Source: an uncultured Acetatifactor sp. (GTDB lineage: Bacteria; Bacillota; Clostridia; Lachnospirales; Lachnospiraceae). Taken from it: a DNA stretch of 25,682 nt. The notes under the pieces are model-generated. The model was not told the DNA's origin and did no database searches. It saw nothing but the letters and a program-made list of their open reading frames with translations. The first letter of the stretch is position 1. Each line of letters begins with the position of its first letter. Both the position numbers and the translations under genes were made by a program. The DNA lies in contig CAJUNZ010000036.1 of the NCBI GenBank assembly GCA_910587755.1, positions 1 through 25,682 of the forward strand, in the 5' to 3' direction. This document shows positions 1-8,587 of this stretch, piece after piece.

Positions 1-956
1 CAGGCACACAGAAGCACACTCCTTCTTCCCACCGCCTGCTTCCCCACACATACGCACATCATAAACAATGCCCCCAGTACCAGCAGGGTTGGAAACAGGT
101 AATCCAACGCTCCCTTTGCCTCCCCATAGCATCTGAGAAAAAGCTGCCACAGAAACCCATATTTCCGGGACTCCACCAGACTGCTGCGCACAGCGTTGCC
201 CGGAGCCACAATACACAGCACACTTCCTGCCAGACAGGCAAGATTTCCCAGCACCATCCAGGGCCTGATCTTCCTGCCTTCTCTCCAGACAAACGCCATA
301 ACCGCCCCGCTCAGCACCCAGACCCCAGGACCCATGTTCTCATTGCTCCAGCCCGCCGCAAGGCCCAGGGGCAGAATCCAGAGTGTAATCCCAGGCAGCG
401 CACTGGGTTCATCCTTCTCCGCTCCCTCCCCCTTGGACCGTCCCCCCTTCCAGGGCAGGAAGCTTCCCTCATCCGGCACCTGTCTCAGATAGCAGTGCAC
501 AAACCCCAGCACGAACACCGTGGTATAGAGGTAATTGGCCGCTCCCGACTGCCAGAACATGGTCATCCGCCAGTCCGCATTCAGCCCCAGAACCATGGAC
601 AGCGCGGCCAGAAAAGCCCACAGCCCCCTCTGCCCTGCCACACGGCACATCAGAACTCCCAACAGGACCGTCACAGCCACATTCAACAGATCTGCCGCCC
701 ATTGGCCTGCCATCAGCGTCAGCTGCAGAATTCCGTGGGCAATGCTCCTGCCGCCCCAGTTATTGTAATGCCATATCTGGCTTTTCACAATATCCCAAAG
801 TCCCGTAACTGGTGCGGTGTCATACAGCTTTGTGGAATACCATTCATCATCCATGGTAAATACGACTGCTCTGTGCGTCTGATAAATAACCAGAAAGAAG
901 ACCACCGTCAGCACGGCCGTCAGTCCCCTCATAAGCTTTTGTGTTTTCTTGTTCAT
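1..956 (-). CDS. DUF6056-family polytopic membrane protein (3' end missing)
   Basis: An open frame runs from ATG at 956 (GGAGG five to six bases upstream) off the left edge of the window, giving about 318 visible residues. The N-terminus has one hydrophobic helix (about residues 9-24), followed by an extracytoplasmic stretch with an acidic cluster (MDDEWY) and the signature NNWGGRSIAHG near residue 70. Several further membrane helices follow. The acidic residues after helix 1 and the W-x-GR signature match the DUF6056 family of polytopic membrane proteins, which resemble GT-C glycosyltransferases in layout but have no established function. A hydrophilic linker rich in Lys, Glu and Gly lies in the middle of the fragment. 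The protein could be a membrane glycosyltransferase, but the sequence does not prove it. It is transcribed divergently from the gene at 1163. Confidence 0.75.
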   Translation of the reverse strand, partial: MNKKTQKLMRGLTAVLTVVFFLVIYQTHRAVVFTMDDEWYSTKLYDTAPVTGLWDIVKSQIWHYNNWGGRSIAHGILQLTLMAGQWAADLLNVAVTVLLGVLMCRVAGQRGLWAFLAALSMVLGLNADWRMTMFWQSGAANYLYTTVFVLGFVHCYLRQVPDEGSFLPWKGGRSKGEGAEKDEPSALPGITLWILPLGLAAGWSNENMGPGVWVLSGAVMAFVWREGRKIRPWMVLGNLACLAGSVLCIVAPGNAVRSSLVESRKYGFLWQLFLRCYGEAKGALDYLFPTLLVLGALFMMCVCVGKQAVGRRSVLLCA

Positions 957-1109
957 CCCTGCCTCCGCAAAAAATTTTGGTCCGGCTTGTCCGGGTCAGG
1001 AATTGCCGAAAAGTCAATAACTCCGCCGCAAACATGGCACTTGGCTCATTGCCCGCAGCAGTTCCTAACCTGCTGCAGCCAAAACCACAGGAATAATCCT
1101 TCCCCCAGG

Positions 1110-1138
1110 CACATATCTATTATAAAGAAAGTTGTCAA
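1110..1138 (-). promoter_or_regulatory. Possible promoter of the DUF6056 gene
   Basis: On the minus strand a perfect TTGACA (1138-1133) is followed after 17 bases by TATGTG (1115-1110), a poor -10. A better TATAAT lies nearby on the same strand but at the wrong distance from this -35. The stretch is AT-rich and lies between divergent genes, so promoters are expected here, but the exact assignment is uncertain. Confidence 0.3.
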
Positions 1139-1162
1139 GGTAAAAGCTTAAGGGGAATATGG

Positions 1163-1627
1163 ATGAGTGCTAAAACAAAAATCGTCGTACTTCACATGAA
1201 AGAGCTGATCTACACAGGAATCTTCGCAGTCCTTGGAATCCTCTTTGTGGTTCTTCTGGTTATGATGTTCCTGCCGGACAAAGATAAGGAGGACACGCCA
1301 AACCCGGAGCCCGACATCACACAGACAGCCTCACAATACATACCGGGCATCTACACCACACAGCTGGTACTGGGCAGTGAATCCATCGACGTGGAAGTCA
1401 TTGTGGATAAAGACACTATTACCTCCATTCGTATGGTAAATCTAAATGAAGCCGTAACCACCATGTACCCGCTGCTCCAGCCCACCTTTGACTCCATCTG
1501 TGAGCAGGTCTACGAGCGGCAGTCTCTGGAAGGCATCACCTACAGCTCTGACAGTAAGTACACCTCTCTGGTGCTGCTTGAAGCCATACAGAGTTCTCTG
1601 AACAAGGCCGCCGCAGCACCGCTGTGA
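1163..1627 (+). CDS. Small membrane-anchored FMN_bind-like protein
   Basis: This 154-residue protein starts at ATG 1163, seven bases after AAGGGG; an overlapping ATG at 1159 stops after four codons. Residues 15-36 form one strongly hydrophobic helix, followed by an acidic Asp/Glu/Pro linker. Residues 57-150 form a small alpha/beta domain that begins PGIYTTQL and ends with a helix rich in Ala and Leu. Its layout resembles the FMN_bind domain, in which a D/G-x-Y opening, a VEV-x-V-D strand and a final S/T-x-x-x-TS-x-x-x-x-x-A segment enclose a covalent FMN. The flavinylation motif SGAT is absent here and is replaced by SSDSKYTS, so flavin attachment is doubtful. The gene is monocistronic and has its own terminator. 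Function unknown. Confidence 0.8.
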   Translation: MSAKTKIVVLHMKELIYTGIFAVLGILFVVLLVMMFLPDKDKEDTPNPEPDITQTASQYIPGIYTTQLVLGSESIDVEVIVDKDTITSIRMVNLNEAVTTMYPLLQPTFDSICEQVYERQSLEGITYSSDSKYTSLVLLEAIQSSLNKAAAAPL

Positions 1628-1634
1628 GGCAGAG

Positions 1635-1664
1635 AACCACCGGATCACGCATCCGGTGGTTTTT
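1635..1664 (+). terminator. Rho-independent terminator after the FMN_bind-like gene
   Basis: An 11-bp perfect stem (AACCACCGGAT paired with ATCCGGTGGTT) with a five-base loop is followed by a short T run. It starts eight bases after the stop codon. On the opposite strand the stem is followed only by CTCT, so it would be at most a weak terminator for the convergent nadE operon. Confidence 0.85.
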
Positions 1665-1678
1665 GTTCCTGGTGAAAA

Positions 1679-3613
1679 TCAACCCTGGAGCTTTTCCAGT
1701 TCCCTCATCCACAGGCCATTGCTGGCATCGGAGGGAAGGCGCAGATCCCCCCTGGGAGACAGTGCCACACTTCCCACCTTGGGGCCGTCAGGAAGGCAGG
1801 AACGCTTGAACTGCTGTCCCAGGAACCTGGCATAAAAGACTTTCAGCCATTTTAGTATTGTGCTGTCCTCATATTCACCTGCAAAGGCAAGTCTGGCCAC
1901 CCGGTACACTTTTGCAGGTGGAAAACCGCAGCGCAGCATATAGTAGAGGAAAAAGTCATGCAGCTCATAGGGCCCCACCAGATCCTCCGTCTTCTGCATG
2001 ATCACACCGTCCACCGGAGGAAGCAGTTCCGGACTCACCGGTGTATCCAGAATGTCCTCAAGCACCTCACCAAGCTCTGCCTCCCCGAAGGAAGCGCCAG
2101 AGCCGAATGTGTCGGCATAATATTTCACCAGGTGACGCACCAGCGTCTTGGGCACTCCTGCGTTCACGCCATACATGGACATATGATCCCCATTGTATGT
2201 GGCCCATCCAAGAGCCAGTTCGGACATGTCTCCTGTTCCAATAACCAGACCCCCTGTCTGATTGGCAATGTCCATGAGAACCTGGGTCCTCTCCCTGGCC
2301 TGGGCATTTTCATAAGTCACATCGTGCACATCCACAGCCTGGCCTATGTCCTGGAAATGAACCTCCACAGCCTGCCTGATATCCACCTCCTGCAGTGTGA
2401 CATTCAGCGCCCTTGACAGCCTGCAGGCATTTTCATAGGTTCTGCCCGTGGTGCCGAAACAGGGCATGGTCACTGCTGTAATATCTTTTCGGTCAAACCC
2501 AAGCAAATCAAAACAGCGGGCTGTGACAAGCAGCGCCAGCGTGGAGTCCAGCCCTCCGGAGACACCCACCACTGCATGGGATAACCCTGTGGATTCAAAC
2601 CTCTTTTTCAAACCATAGGCCTGAATGGACAGGATCTCTTCACAGCGCTCCTTCCTTTTTGCTTTATCACCCGGCACAAAGGGCATGGTGGTAAAAGTCC
2701 GTTCCAGCCTTGTCTCCTCCACCTTCAGGCAGAAAGGCACCCTCACATAGGGCTTTTGGGGCCTGCTGCCAAAAGTTCCCATGCGCCTTCTGTGAGCCAG
2801 TATCCTCTGTACATCAATATCGCCGTAAACCGTGCCACAGGCAAAGCGTTTTGTCTGGGACAGAATGGTGCCGTTTTCCGCAATCAGGTTGTGGCCCCCA
2901 AACACCAAATCCTGGGTGGACTCCCCCTCCCCTGCGGAGGCATAGACATATCCACAGACCAGGCGCGCACTGGAGGACTTAACCAGAAGCTCCCTGTACG
3001 CATCCTTGCCCACTGTCTCGTTGGAGGCGGAGAGATTGGCAATGACCGTGGCTCCCATCATGGCATGATCAATTCCCGGAGAATTGGCCACCCAGAGGTC
3101 CTCGCAGATCTCACATCCCACCGTGAGCCCCTGGACATTCTTACAGTCAAAGAGAATGTCCGTGCCGAAAGGAACTGTTTTTCCTCCCAGCTCGTAGGAT
3201 ACTGGGGTCCCGTTTCCCTGGGTAAAATGCCGCCCCTCGTAAAATTCTGCGTAGGACGGAATATTTGCTTTGGGTACCAGCCCCAGAACCTCCCCTTTAC
3301 ACAGAACCGCAGCCACATTGTACAGCCTTCCTTCCCGCTCCACAGGCAGCCCCACCATCACCAGAGCCTCCCTGTGGCGGGTTGCCTCCGCCACCCTGAG
3401 AAGCTGTGCGGAAGCTTCTTCCAACAGCAGCTGCTGCAAAAAATAGTCTCCGCAAGTGTATCCTGTCAGGCACAGTTCCGGAAAAACTATGATCTTTGCC
3501 CCTCTCCCACAGGCTTCCTCCATCCCTCTGCAGATCACTTCCGCATTATAAGAAGGATCTGCCACCTTTATCTTCGGCGTCACCGCCGCCACCTTGACAA
3601 AACCCTGTTCCAT
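1679..3613 (-). CDS. nadE: Glutamine-dependent NAD(+) synthetase
   Basis: A 644-residue two-domain enzyme that makes NAD+ from nicotinic acid adenine dinucleotide, using ammonia released from glutamine. The N-terminal nitrilase-like glutaminase shows the Glu-Lys-Cys triad: FPELCLTG (E46), VPKANIP (K115) and EICEDLW (C170). The C-terminal synthetase shows the ATP pyrophosphatase loop GVSGGLDS near residue 350 and the conserved GTGDMSELALGW segment. The start at 3613 is chosen because AAAGAGGAG lies just upstream and the domain begins a few residues later; the frame is open back to 3661 but that part has no family resemblance. The length is normal for the long, glutaminase-containing form. It is the last gene of a six-gene operon, 23 bases after hslO. 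Confidence 0.95.
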   Translation of the reverse strand: MEQGFVKVAAVTPKIKVADPSYNAEVICRGMEEACGRGAKIIVFPELCLTGYTCGDYFLQQLLLEEASAQLLRVAEATRHREALVMVGLPVEREGRLYNVAAVLCKGEVLGLVPKANIPSYAEFYEGRHFTQGNGTPVSYELGGKTVPFGTDILFDCKNVQGLTVGCEICEDLWVANSPGIDHAMMGATVIANLSASNETVGKDAYRELLVKSSSARLVCGYVYASAGEGESTQDLVFGGHNLIAENGTILSQTKRFACGTVYGDIDVQRILAHRRRMGTFGSRPQKPYVRVPFCLKVEETRLERTFTTMPFVPGDKAKRKERCEEILSIQAYGLKKRFESTGLSHAVVGVSGGLDSTLALLVTARCFDLLGFDRKDITAVTMPCFGTTGRTYENACRLSRALNVTLQEVDIRQAVEVHFQDIGQAVDVHDVTYENAQARERTQVLMDIANQTGGLVIGTGDMSELALGWATYNGDHMSMYGVNAGVPKTLVRHLVKYYADTFGSGASFGEAELGEVLEDILDTPVSPELLPPVDGVIMQKTEDLVGPYELHDFFLYYMLRCGFPPAKVYRVARLAFAGEYEDSTILKWLKVFYARFLGQQFKRSCLPDGPKVGSVALSPRGDLRLPSDASNGLWMRELEKLQG

Positions 3614-3636
3614 TCGCTCCTCTTTCCCCGCCGGCG

Positions 3637-4521
3637 TCAGGACTGCCCGCACCGATGGCACAGATTTTTCAATTCCTCCACGCTGAACTTATAATGTTCT
3701 CCGCAAAACTGACAGTTTACCTCCACTTCCTGCCCTTCTTCTATCATATCCTGGATTTCTTCCCTCCCCAGGCTGATCAGTACTTTCTCGATTTTCTGCC
3801 GGCTGCAGTTGCAGGCAAACTTCACACTTCTGGTTTCCAGAATCTCCGGTTCCAGTCCTTCCAGTACCTGCCGGAGCATCTGCTCAGGGGTGCTGCCCTG
3901 ATCCAGCATGGAAGTCACGGAAGTGATTCTGCTCAGGTTGCGCTCCAGGATTTCAATCACGGATTCTTCCGCAAAAGGCATCAGCTGGACCATAAAGCCC
4001 CCCGCCTGCCGGACTGTATTGTCCCGCTCCATCAACACTCCCAATCCCACAGAGGAGGGAACCTGCTCCGAAGTGGCATAATAGTATGTCAGATCCTCTG
4101 CAATCTCCCCCGTCTGAAGCATAGTCTGCCCAACATAGGGCTCTTTCAGTCCCATATCCTTGATCACTCTCAGTGTTCCGCGGCCTATGGCCCCCGCCAC
4201 ATCCAGTTTTCCTGACGCATTCGCCGGAAGAACCACTCCCGGAACAGTGGCGTAACCCTTAACTGTGCCCTGGGCATCCGCAGTCACCATCACTCCCTGC
4301 ATGGGGCCGTCCCCCTTCACCTGCAGGGTCAGAAGATCCTTCTCCCCTTTCAGCATACATCCCATCATGGCTCCGGCGCTCAAAAGACGGCCCAGGGCGG
4401 CCGTCACCACCGGGCTTGTATTATGTGCCTGTCTGGCCTTTTCTGCCAGATTCTTTGTGGTACAGGCAAATGCCCGAATCTGCGCCCCTGCCCCGGTGGC
4501 GCGTACAACACAGTCCTCCAT
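3637..4521 (-). CDS. hslO: Hsp33 redox-regulated chaperone
   Basis: A 294-residue protein of normal Hsp33 length. The C-terminal zinc/redox switch is intact: FACNC (Cys-x-Cys) and, about 30 residues later, CQFCGE (Cys-x-x-Cys). In this family the four cysteines hold zinc when reduced; on oxidation they form disulfides and the cytoplasmic holdase becomes active. The N-terminal domain carries the typical GDGPMQG and GxLxVxxD segments (KGDGPMQGVMV, GTLRVIKDMG). It lies nine bases after the methyltransferase gene and just before nadE, so it is part of the operon. Confidence 0.95.
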   Translation of the reverse strand: MEDCVVRATGAGAQIRAFACTTKNLAEKARQAHNTSPVVTAALGRLLSAGAMMGCMLKGEKDLLTLQVKGDGPMQGVMVTADAQGTVKGYATVPGVVLPANASGKLDVAGAIGRGTLRVIKDMGLKEPYVGQTMLQTGEIAEDLTYYYATSEQVPSSVGLGVLMERDNTVRQAGGFMVQLMPFAEESVIEILERNLSRITSVTSMLDQGSTPEQMLRQVLEGLEPEILETRSVKFACNCSRQKIEKVLISLGREEIQDMIEEGQEVEVNCQFCGEHYKFSVEELKNLCHRCGQS

Positions 4522-4530
4522 GCCCCAACC

Positions 4531-5343
4531 TCATTTCTGCAGCCCCGCTGCTTCCTTTCCTCTCTCCCGCGCTACAACATACACCCGCTGGCTCCTGTCC
4601 GTGACGGCCCCTCCGGTATCCGCGTCCATCACTTCCAGAAGCGTCATACCCGCCTCCACCACCAGTGCAGTGATCTGTTCCACTCTATAGCCGCGCTGCA
4701 GGTGTGATTCCGTAAATCTCCGGAAGTTCTCCCCCTCCGCCCTGACAAACACCGTCAGGCTGCACTCGTTGATTTCTTCCTCCACATCATAGAAATTTTC
4801 CCAGATAAAGCTGCAGTCCTCACGGTTTTCCGCTATGGTGCACTCGCCGATTACCTGGCGGTATTTATAGTCCGTGTTGAAATCAAAGATAAAGATTCCG
4901 CCGGGGAACAGATAATTATTTACCAGTGCAAAAACTGCCCCCAGCTCCTCCTCTTCCAAGATATAGTTCAGGGAATCGCACACGCTGTACACCGTCCCCA
5001 CCGTGCTGTACAGTTCCAGTTCCCGCATGTCCTGCTGCAGGTACAGAATCTCCGCACCGCTTCTGCCCTTTTTCTTCATGGCCACATTCAGCATGGCTTC
5101 CGAAGCGTCCACTCCCACCATGTCATACCCTTTTTTGTACATCAGCTCAGCGAGAGTGCCTGTGCCGCATCCCAAATCCACCACCAGATTCCTCTCGGAT
5201 TCCAGAAGTCCTTCCGTTTCCCGATCCGGCTTTGACACACCATACTTCTTGATCAGGTTCTCCAGGGTATCCCCCCATTTTTCATATGGCACATTGTCCA
5301 TCAGTTCATCATATACTTCTGCAAAATCCCCATATTCTTTCAT
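4531..5343 (-). CDS. Class I SAM-dependent methyltransferase
   Basis: A 270-residue Rossmann-fold methyltransferase. The SAM-binding motif I VVDLGCGTG is at about residues 54-62, followed by VGVDASEAML (motif II acidic residue) and LQQDMREL. The YDELMDNVPYEKW opening is typical of a clostridial family of uncharacterised methyltransferases. The start at 5343 (MKEYGDFAEVYDELM) fits the family; the frame is open to 5460 inside the previous gene, and a GTG pair at 5358-5353 is an alternative with a purine-rich region upstream. Substrate unknown. It is read from the operon between popT and hslO. Confidence 0.85.
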   Translation of the reverse strand: MKEYGDFAEVYDELMDNVPYEKWGDTLENLIKKYGVSKPDRETEGLLESERNLVVDLGCGTGTLAELMYKKGYDMVGVDASEAMLNVAMKKKGRSGAEILYLQQDMRELELYSTVGTVYSVCDSLNYILEEEELGAVFALVNNYLFPGGIFIFDFNTDYKYRQVIGECTIAENREDCSFIWENFYDVEEEINECSLTVFVRAEGENFRRFTESHLQRGYRVEQITALVVEAGMTLLEVMDADTGGAVTDRSQRVYVVARERGKEAAGLQK

Positions 5344-5432
5344 GTCCCTCACCACCGTATATCCCTGTCCTCTGCCCCGGCCGTAATCCCCAAAAGGGGG
5401 AAAGCCCGCGTTCGTTGTCCCGGGGCGCTTCC

Positions 5433-6278
5433 TTACTCGCCCACAGCCATGGCGCACCACACACCAGCCCCCAGGGCAATTATGCCTGTGACAGCGCTCA
5501 ATATGGTCACAGCGGGAAACTCACCCATCAGCAGGATGGCAATGGGCGAAGATAAGATCAGCCCAATGATGGCCCAATAGGCATACAGAGGAAATCTCTC
5601 AAAGATAATCTCCACAATCTTTGCAATCCCAAAAATACCCGCCACCATACCGATGCCAAAGGGAACCAGAACGCCGCAGCCTGCGAGAATCCCCTCCATG
5701 TCAAAGGCGGCCAGCGCCGTAAAAAAGTCCTTGATGGCATTTAAAATCGGATGATAGAAACCCATCAGCATCAGTACCATGGAGCCGCTGACACCGGGTA
5801 TAACCATGGTCGCGGAGGCAATAACCCCCACCAGGACAAGCTTCACCACACTTGCGGCGCTGAATGTCAGATCTGCCGCCGCCCCTTCTGTCTCGCCCAT
5901 GGCTGCAAGGCCCACCACAAGGACAAAAAAGAGGATTCCCACTGCCCCATGCCCCGCCTTAATGCCTCTGCCCTTGACTTTCTTCCAGATGGCCGGAAGC
6001 CCGCCCAGGATCAAGCCTACGAAAAGCAGGTTGGTCTGAATGGGAAAACTGCTGAAAAGGTAGCTGAGTCCAAAAGAACTGCCTGCAATGGCAGCAACCA
6101 TGCCCAGGGCAATGGGCAGCAGGAACAAAACATTTTGCTTGAACTCACTGAACAGATGCGTGATGCAGTGGATCAATTTGTCATAGATTCCCATGGAAAC
6201 CATCATGGTTCCGCCACTGACACCGGGAACAATATTTGCAATTCCGATTACCATACCTTTTACAAAACTTTTAATCAT
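5433..6278 (-). CDS. popT: DUF368 membrane protein, PopT-type polyprenyl-phosphate translocase
   Basis: A 281-residue polytopic membrane protein with the two DUF368 signatures: NIVPGVSGGT at residues 15-24 and VIPGVSGSM near residue 160, each at the start of one half of an internally duplicated fold. From established work, DUF368 proteins recycle undecaprenyl phosphate across the cytoplasmic membrane for wall and glycan synthesis. The assignment here is by family motif only. The ATG overlaps the hisC stop as ATGA, and GGAG lies upstream, so it should be translationally coupled to hisC. The product probably supports the lipid-linked glycan traffic suggested by the first gene of the operon. Confidence 0.88.
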   Translation of the reverse strand: MIKSFVKGMVIGIANIVPGVSGGTMMVSMGIYDKLIHCITHLFSEFKQNVLFLLPIALGMVAAIAGSSFGLSYLFSSFPIQTNLLFVGLILGGLPAIWKKVKGRGIKAGHGAVGILFFVLVVGLAAMGETEGAAADLTFSAASVVKLVLVGVIASATMVIPGVSGSMVLMLMGFYHPILNAIKDFFTALAAFDMEGILAGCGVLVPFGIGMVAGIFGIAKIVEIIFERFPLYAYWAIIGLILSSPIAILLMGEFPAVTILSAVTGIIALGAGVWCAMAVGE

Positions 6279-7390
6279 TGAACTTCTCCATTCTCTATTT
6301 TTTCGGGAATTGTTGCTGTACAGTCAAGGATCCTTGACTTTCCCACATATGTTCCAAGAAATTCCATCAATCTGTCCATCTGTTCATCCGTCCCCACGGT
6401 AATGCGCAGGCAATTGTCAATTCTGGGCTTCTTCCAATAGCGCACATAGATCCCCGCCTCCCGGAGTGCCGTAAACAGCTCTTCTGCAGGAATGGACTCA
6501 TGGGACGCAAAGATAAAATTTGCCCTGGAATCCGTGGAGGAAAATCCAAGTTCTGCCAGTTCCCTCTTGATTCTCTCCCTGGTAAGTATGATTTTATCGG
6601 TGACAGACCGGAAATAGTCCTCATCCCTCAGAGCCTCCGCCCCCAGAACCTGGGCAGGCAGACTCATCGTATAGGAATTAACTGAAAACTTTACGTCATT
6701 CAGGCAGGAGATCAGCTTTTCACTGCCAATGCAGAAACCGATGCGCATGCCCGCCATGGCCCGGGACTTGGAAAAGGTCTGTACCACCAACAGATTGTCA
6801 TACTTCTCCACCAGAGGCAGCGCGCTTGTTCCCCCAAAGTCCACATAGGCTTCATCCACAATAACCACTGCGTCCTGGTTTGCCTGCAGAATCTTCTCCA
6901 CTGTCCCGATACTCTCCAGAATACCCGTGGGCGCATTGGGATTGGGAAAAATCACTCCTCCATTGGGCTGACTGTAGTCCTCCGGCCGAATGCGCAAGTC
7001 CTCCCCCAGAGCGCAGGTCCGATAAGGTATCCTGTACAGTTCCGCCCAGACACTGTAAAAAGAGTAGGTGACATCGGGGAAAAGAATTGGATCTTCACTG
7101 TTGAAAAAAGTCAGAAACGCCATGGAGAGCACGTCGTCTGATCCCACCCCCACAAAAACCTGTTCCGGCCTTACATGATAATATTCTGCCAGGGCATCCG
7201 TGAGAATGGAAGCCCCCGGATCCGGGTACAGCCGCAGGGCATCCAGGTCAATCTTCCCCGCCGCTCTTTTCACACCCGGCGGCGGTGGATAGGGACACTC
7301 ATTGGTATTCAGTTTAATGATATCCGGCTTACGGGGTTGTTCCCCGGCCACATAGGGTACTGCCCTGCGCACATTTTTTTCCCAGCTCAT
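6275..7390 (-). CDS. hisC: Histidinol-phosphate aminotransferase-type PLP enzyme
   Basis: A 371-residue fold-type I aminotransferase of normal HisC length. Visible motifs are LNTNECPYPPPP near residue 27, the NPNAPTG substrate loop at 150-156, DEAYVDF at 179-185 and the PLP lysine in TFSKSR (K208), followed by GMRIGF. HisC converts imidazole-acetol phosphate to histidinol phosphate in histidine synthesis and often also serves other amino acids. It stands alone here, away from other his genes, between a glycosyltransferase and popT, so the physiological substrate is open. The start follows the previous stop after three bases, and the stop overlaps the popT start. Confidence 0.9.
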   Translation of the reverse strand: MSWEKNVRRAVPYVAGEQPRKPDIIKLNTNECPYPPPPGVKRAAGKIDLDALRLYPDPGASILTDALAEYYHVRPEQVFVGVGSDDVLSMAFLTFFNSEDPILFPDVTYSFYSVWAELYRIPYRTCALGEDLRIRPEDYSQPNGGVIFPNPNAPTGILESIGTVEKILQANQDAVVIVDEAYVDFGGTSALPLVEKYDNLLVVQTFSKSRAMAGMRIGFCIGSEKLISCLNDVKFSVNSYTMSLPAQVLGAEALRDEDYFRSVTDKIILTRERIKRELAELGFSSTDSRANFIFASHESIPAEELFTALREAGIYVRYWKKPRIDNCLRITVGTDEQMDRLMEFLGTYVGKSRILDCTATIPEKIENGEVQ

Positions 7391-7393
7391 TCC

Positions 7394-8476
7394 TCACCAC
7401 TCGCCTTCCTGCGTTCTCTCTCCAAAAGCATACTCCTGCAGCTCCTCAGTCCCCGATCCCGCTTCCGCAGCTATCCTGCCCAGCTCCTCCCGGTAGACAG
7501 CGGCCTGTTCCGGAAGATTCATCCCTTCATAGCACCGGATCAGGCCCTCCAGCCCTTCCCTGCCGCCGGATGAAAGCGTCAGTATGGGCCTGGTTTCGTA
7601 TACTGCATTATAATACCATATGGCCGCCTCTTCCCAGTCCTTCTTCTCGGCATAAAAATGTCCCAGTTCACAGCAGATCTCCGAACATGCCTCCTCCGCC
7701 AGCACCTTGGAAGTGTGCTTGAAAAAGGCCACCACATCCCCCGCCTGCCTGGCCGCCCTGGCCACCACACAGCAGGCCTGTGCCATCTCCTCCCCGTCCC
7801 GTCCCACATCCCCGGCGGAGGCGGCAAAAAAGTCCCTGGCCATGGCAAAGTCTTCTTCGTCCCCTGCCAGCATCAACTCCCTGGCATAGAGACCGTGGAG
7901 CTTCTTGGGCGGCCGCCACCCTTCGGCGCAGTGCCTGTGGAAATTTTCCAGATCCCGCTTTGCATGACTCTCCTGGGGCAGATGGGTAATTACAATGTCA
8001 CTGTCATACACCACCGGCTCCAGGCGCACACTCTCGTGGATGGGAGATTCCCAGACAAAGTCACGCTTTCTCTTAAACAGTTTGGGGCGGTATTCCTCAT
8101 CAAAATTATAGACCGTGCCAAACCGGAGCTGATTGGCATACTTCATCTGGACGATCTCAATCTCAGGCAGCAGCGTCTCCTTCAGCATCAGAAATCGTCT
8201 TCTGTTCTCCTCTGACAGCACTTCATCCGCATCCACTGAATATATATATTCCATGGCGGCCTTGGAAAAGACATAGTTTCTGGCAGCGCTGAAATCATCC
8301 GTCCACGGAAAGTCATACACCTTGTCCGTAAACCTGCAGGCTATCTCCTTTGTGGCATCCCGGGAGCCTGTATCCACAATGATAATCTCCTCTGCCAGAT
8401 CCGCCACGCTCTGCAGACACCTTTCCAGTATCTTTTCCTCATCTTTTACAATCATACATATGGATATTGTAATCAT
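7394..8476 (-). CDS. Family 2 glycosyltransferase with C-terminal helical repeats
   Basis: A 360-residue cytoplasmic glycosyltransferase of the GT2 (GT-A fold) class. It opens ITISICMIVKDEE, then shows EEIIIVDTGSRD (nucleotide-sugar site) and the metal-binding YSVDADEVL. The catalytic domain covers about the first 200 residues; the rest is a series of amphipathic helices like the TPR-bearing GT2 proteins common in clostridia, with no membrane helix. The start at 8476 is preferred because AAGGGG lies six bases upstream; an upstream in-frame ATG at 8491 has GAGAGG touching it, which is too close. It is the first gene of the six-gene operon. Acceptor and donor are unknown. Confidence 0.9.
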   Translation of the reverse strand: MITISICMIVKDEEKILERCLQSVADLAEEIIIVDTGSRDATKEIACRFTDKVYDFPWTDDFSAARNYVFSKAAMEYIYSVDADEVLSEENRRRFLMLKETLLPEIEIVQMKYANQLRFGTVYNFDEEYRPKLFKRKRDFVWESPIHESVRLEPVVYDSDIVITHLPQESHAKRDLENFHRHCAEGWRPPKKLHGLYARELMLAGDEEDFAMARDFFAASAGDVGRDGEEMAQACCVVARAARQAGDVVAFFKHTSKVLAEEACSEICCELGHFYAEKKDWEEAAIWYYNAVYETRPILTLSSGGREGLEGLIRCYEGMNLPEQAAVYREELGRIAAEAGSGTEELQEYAFGERTQEGEW

Positions 8477-8511
8477 CCGGCACCCCTTCATCCTCTCAGA
8501 TAATCATAGCT

Positions 8512-8540
8512 ATCATACCAAAAACCCGGAAAGGGTACAA
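8512..8540 (-). promoter_or_regulatory. Promoter of the GT2-hisC-popT-hslO-nadE operon
   Basis: On the minus strand TTGTAC (8540-8535), a 17-base spacer and TATGAT (8517-8512) are seen. The -10 is preceded by TGG, an extended -10 element that compensates for the weak -35. Transcription would begin near 8505, leaving a leader of about 28 bases before the ATG. Confidence 0.55.
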
Positions 8541-8587
8541 CCATTATCCGCCAAAAAATTCACATTCTTACCCTGGAACCCTTCTGT

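Noticed and set aside
2756..3694. A 312-codon plus-strand frame opposite nadE
   Set aside because: nadE has all catalytic motifs. The antisense frame has biased composition (many His, Pro, Arg) and no start signal.
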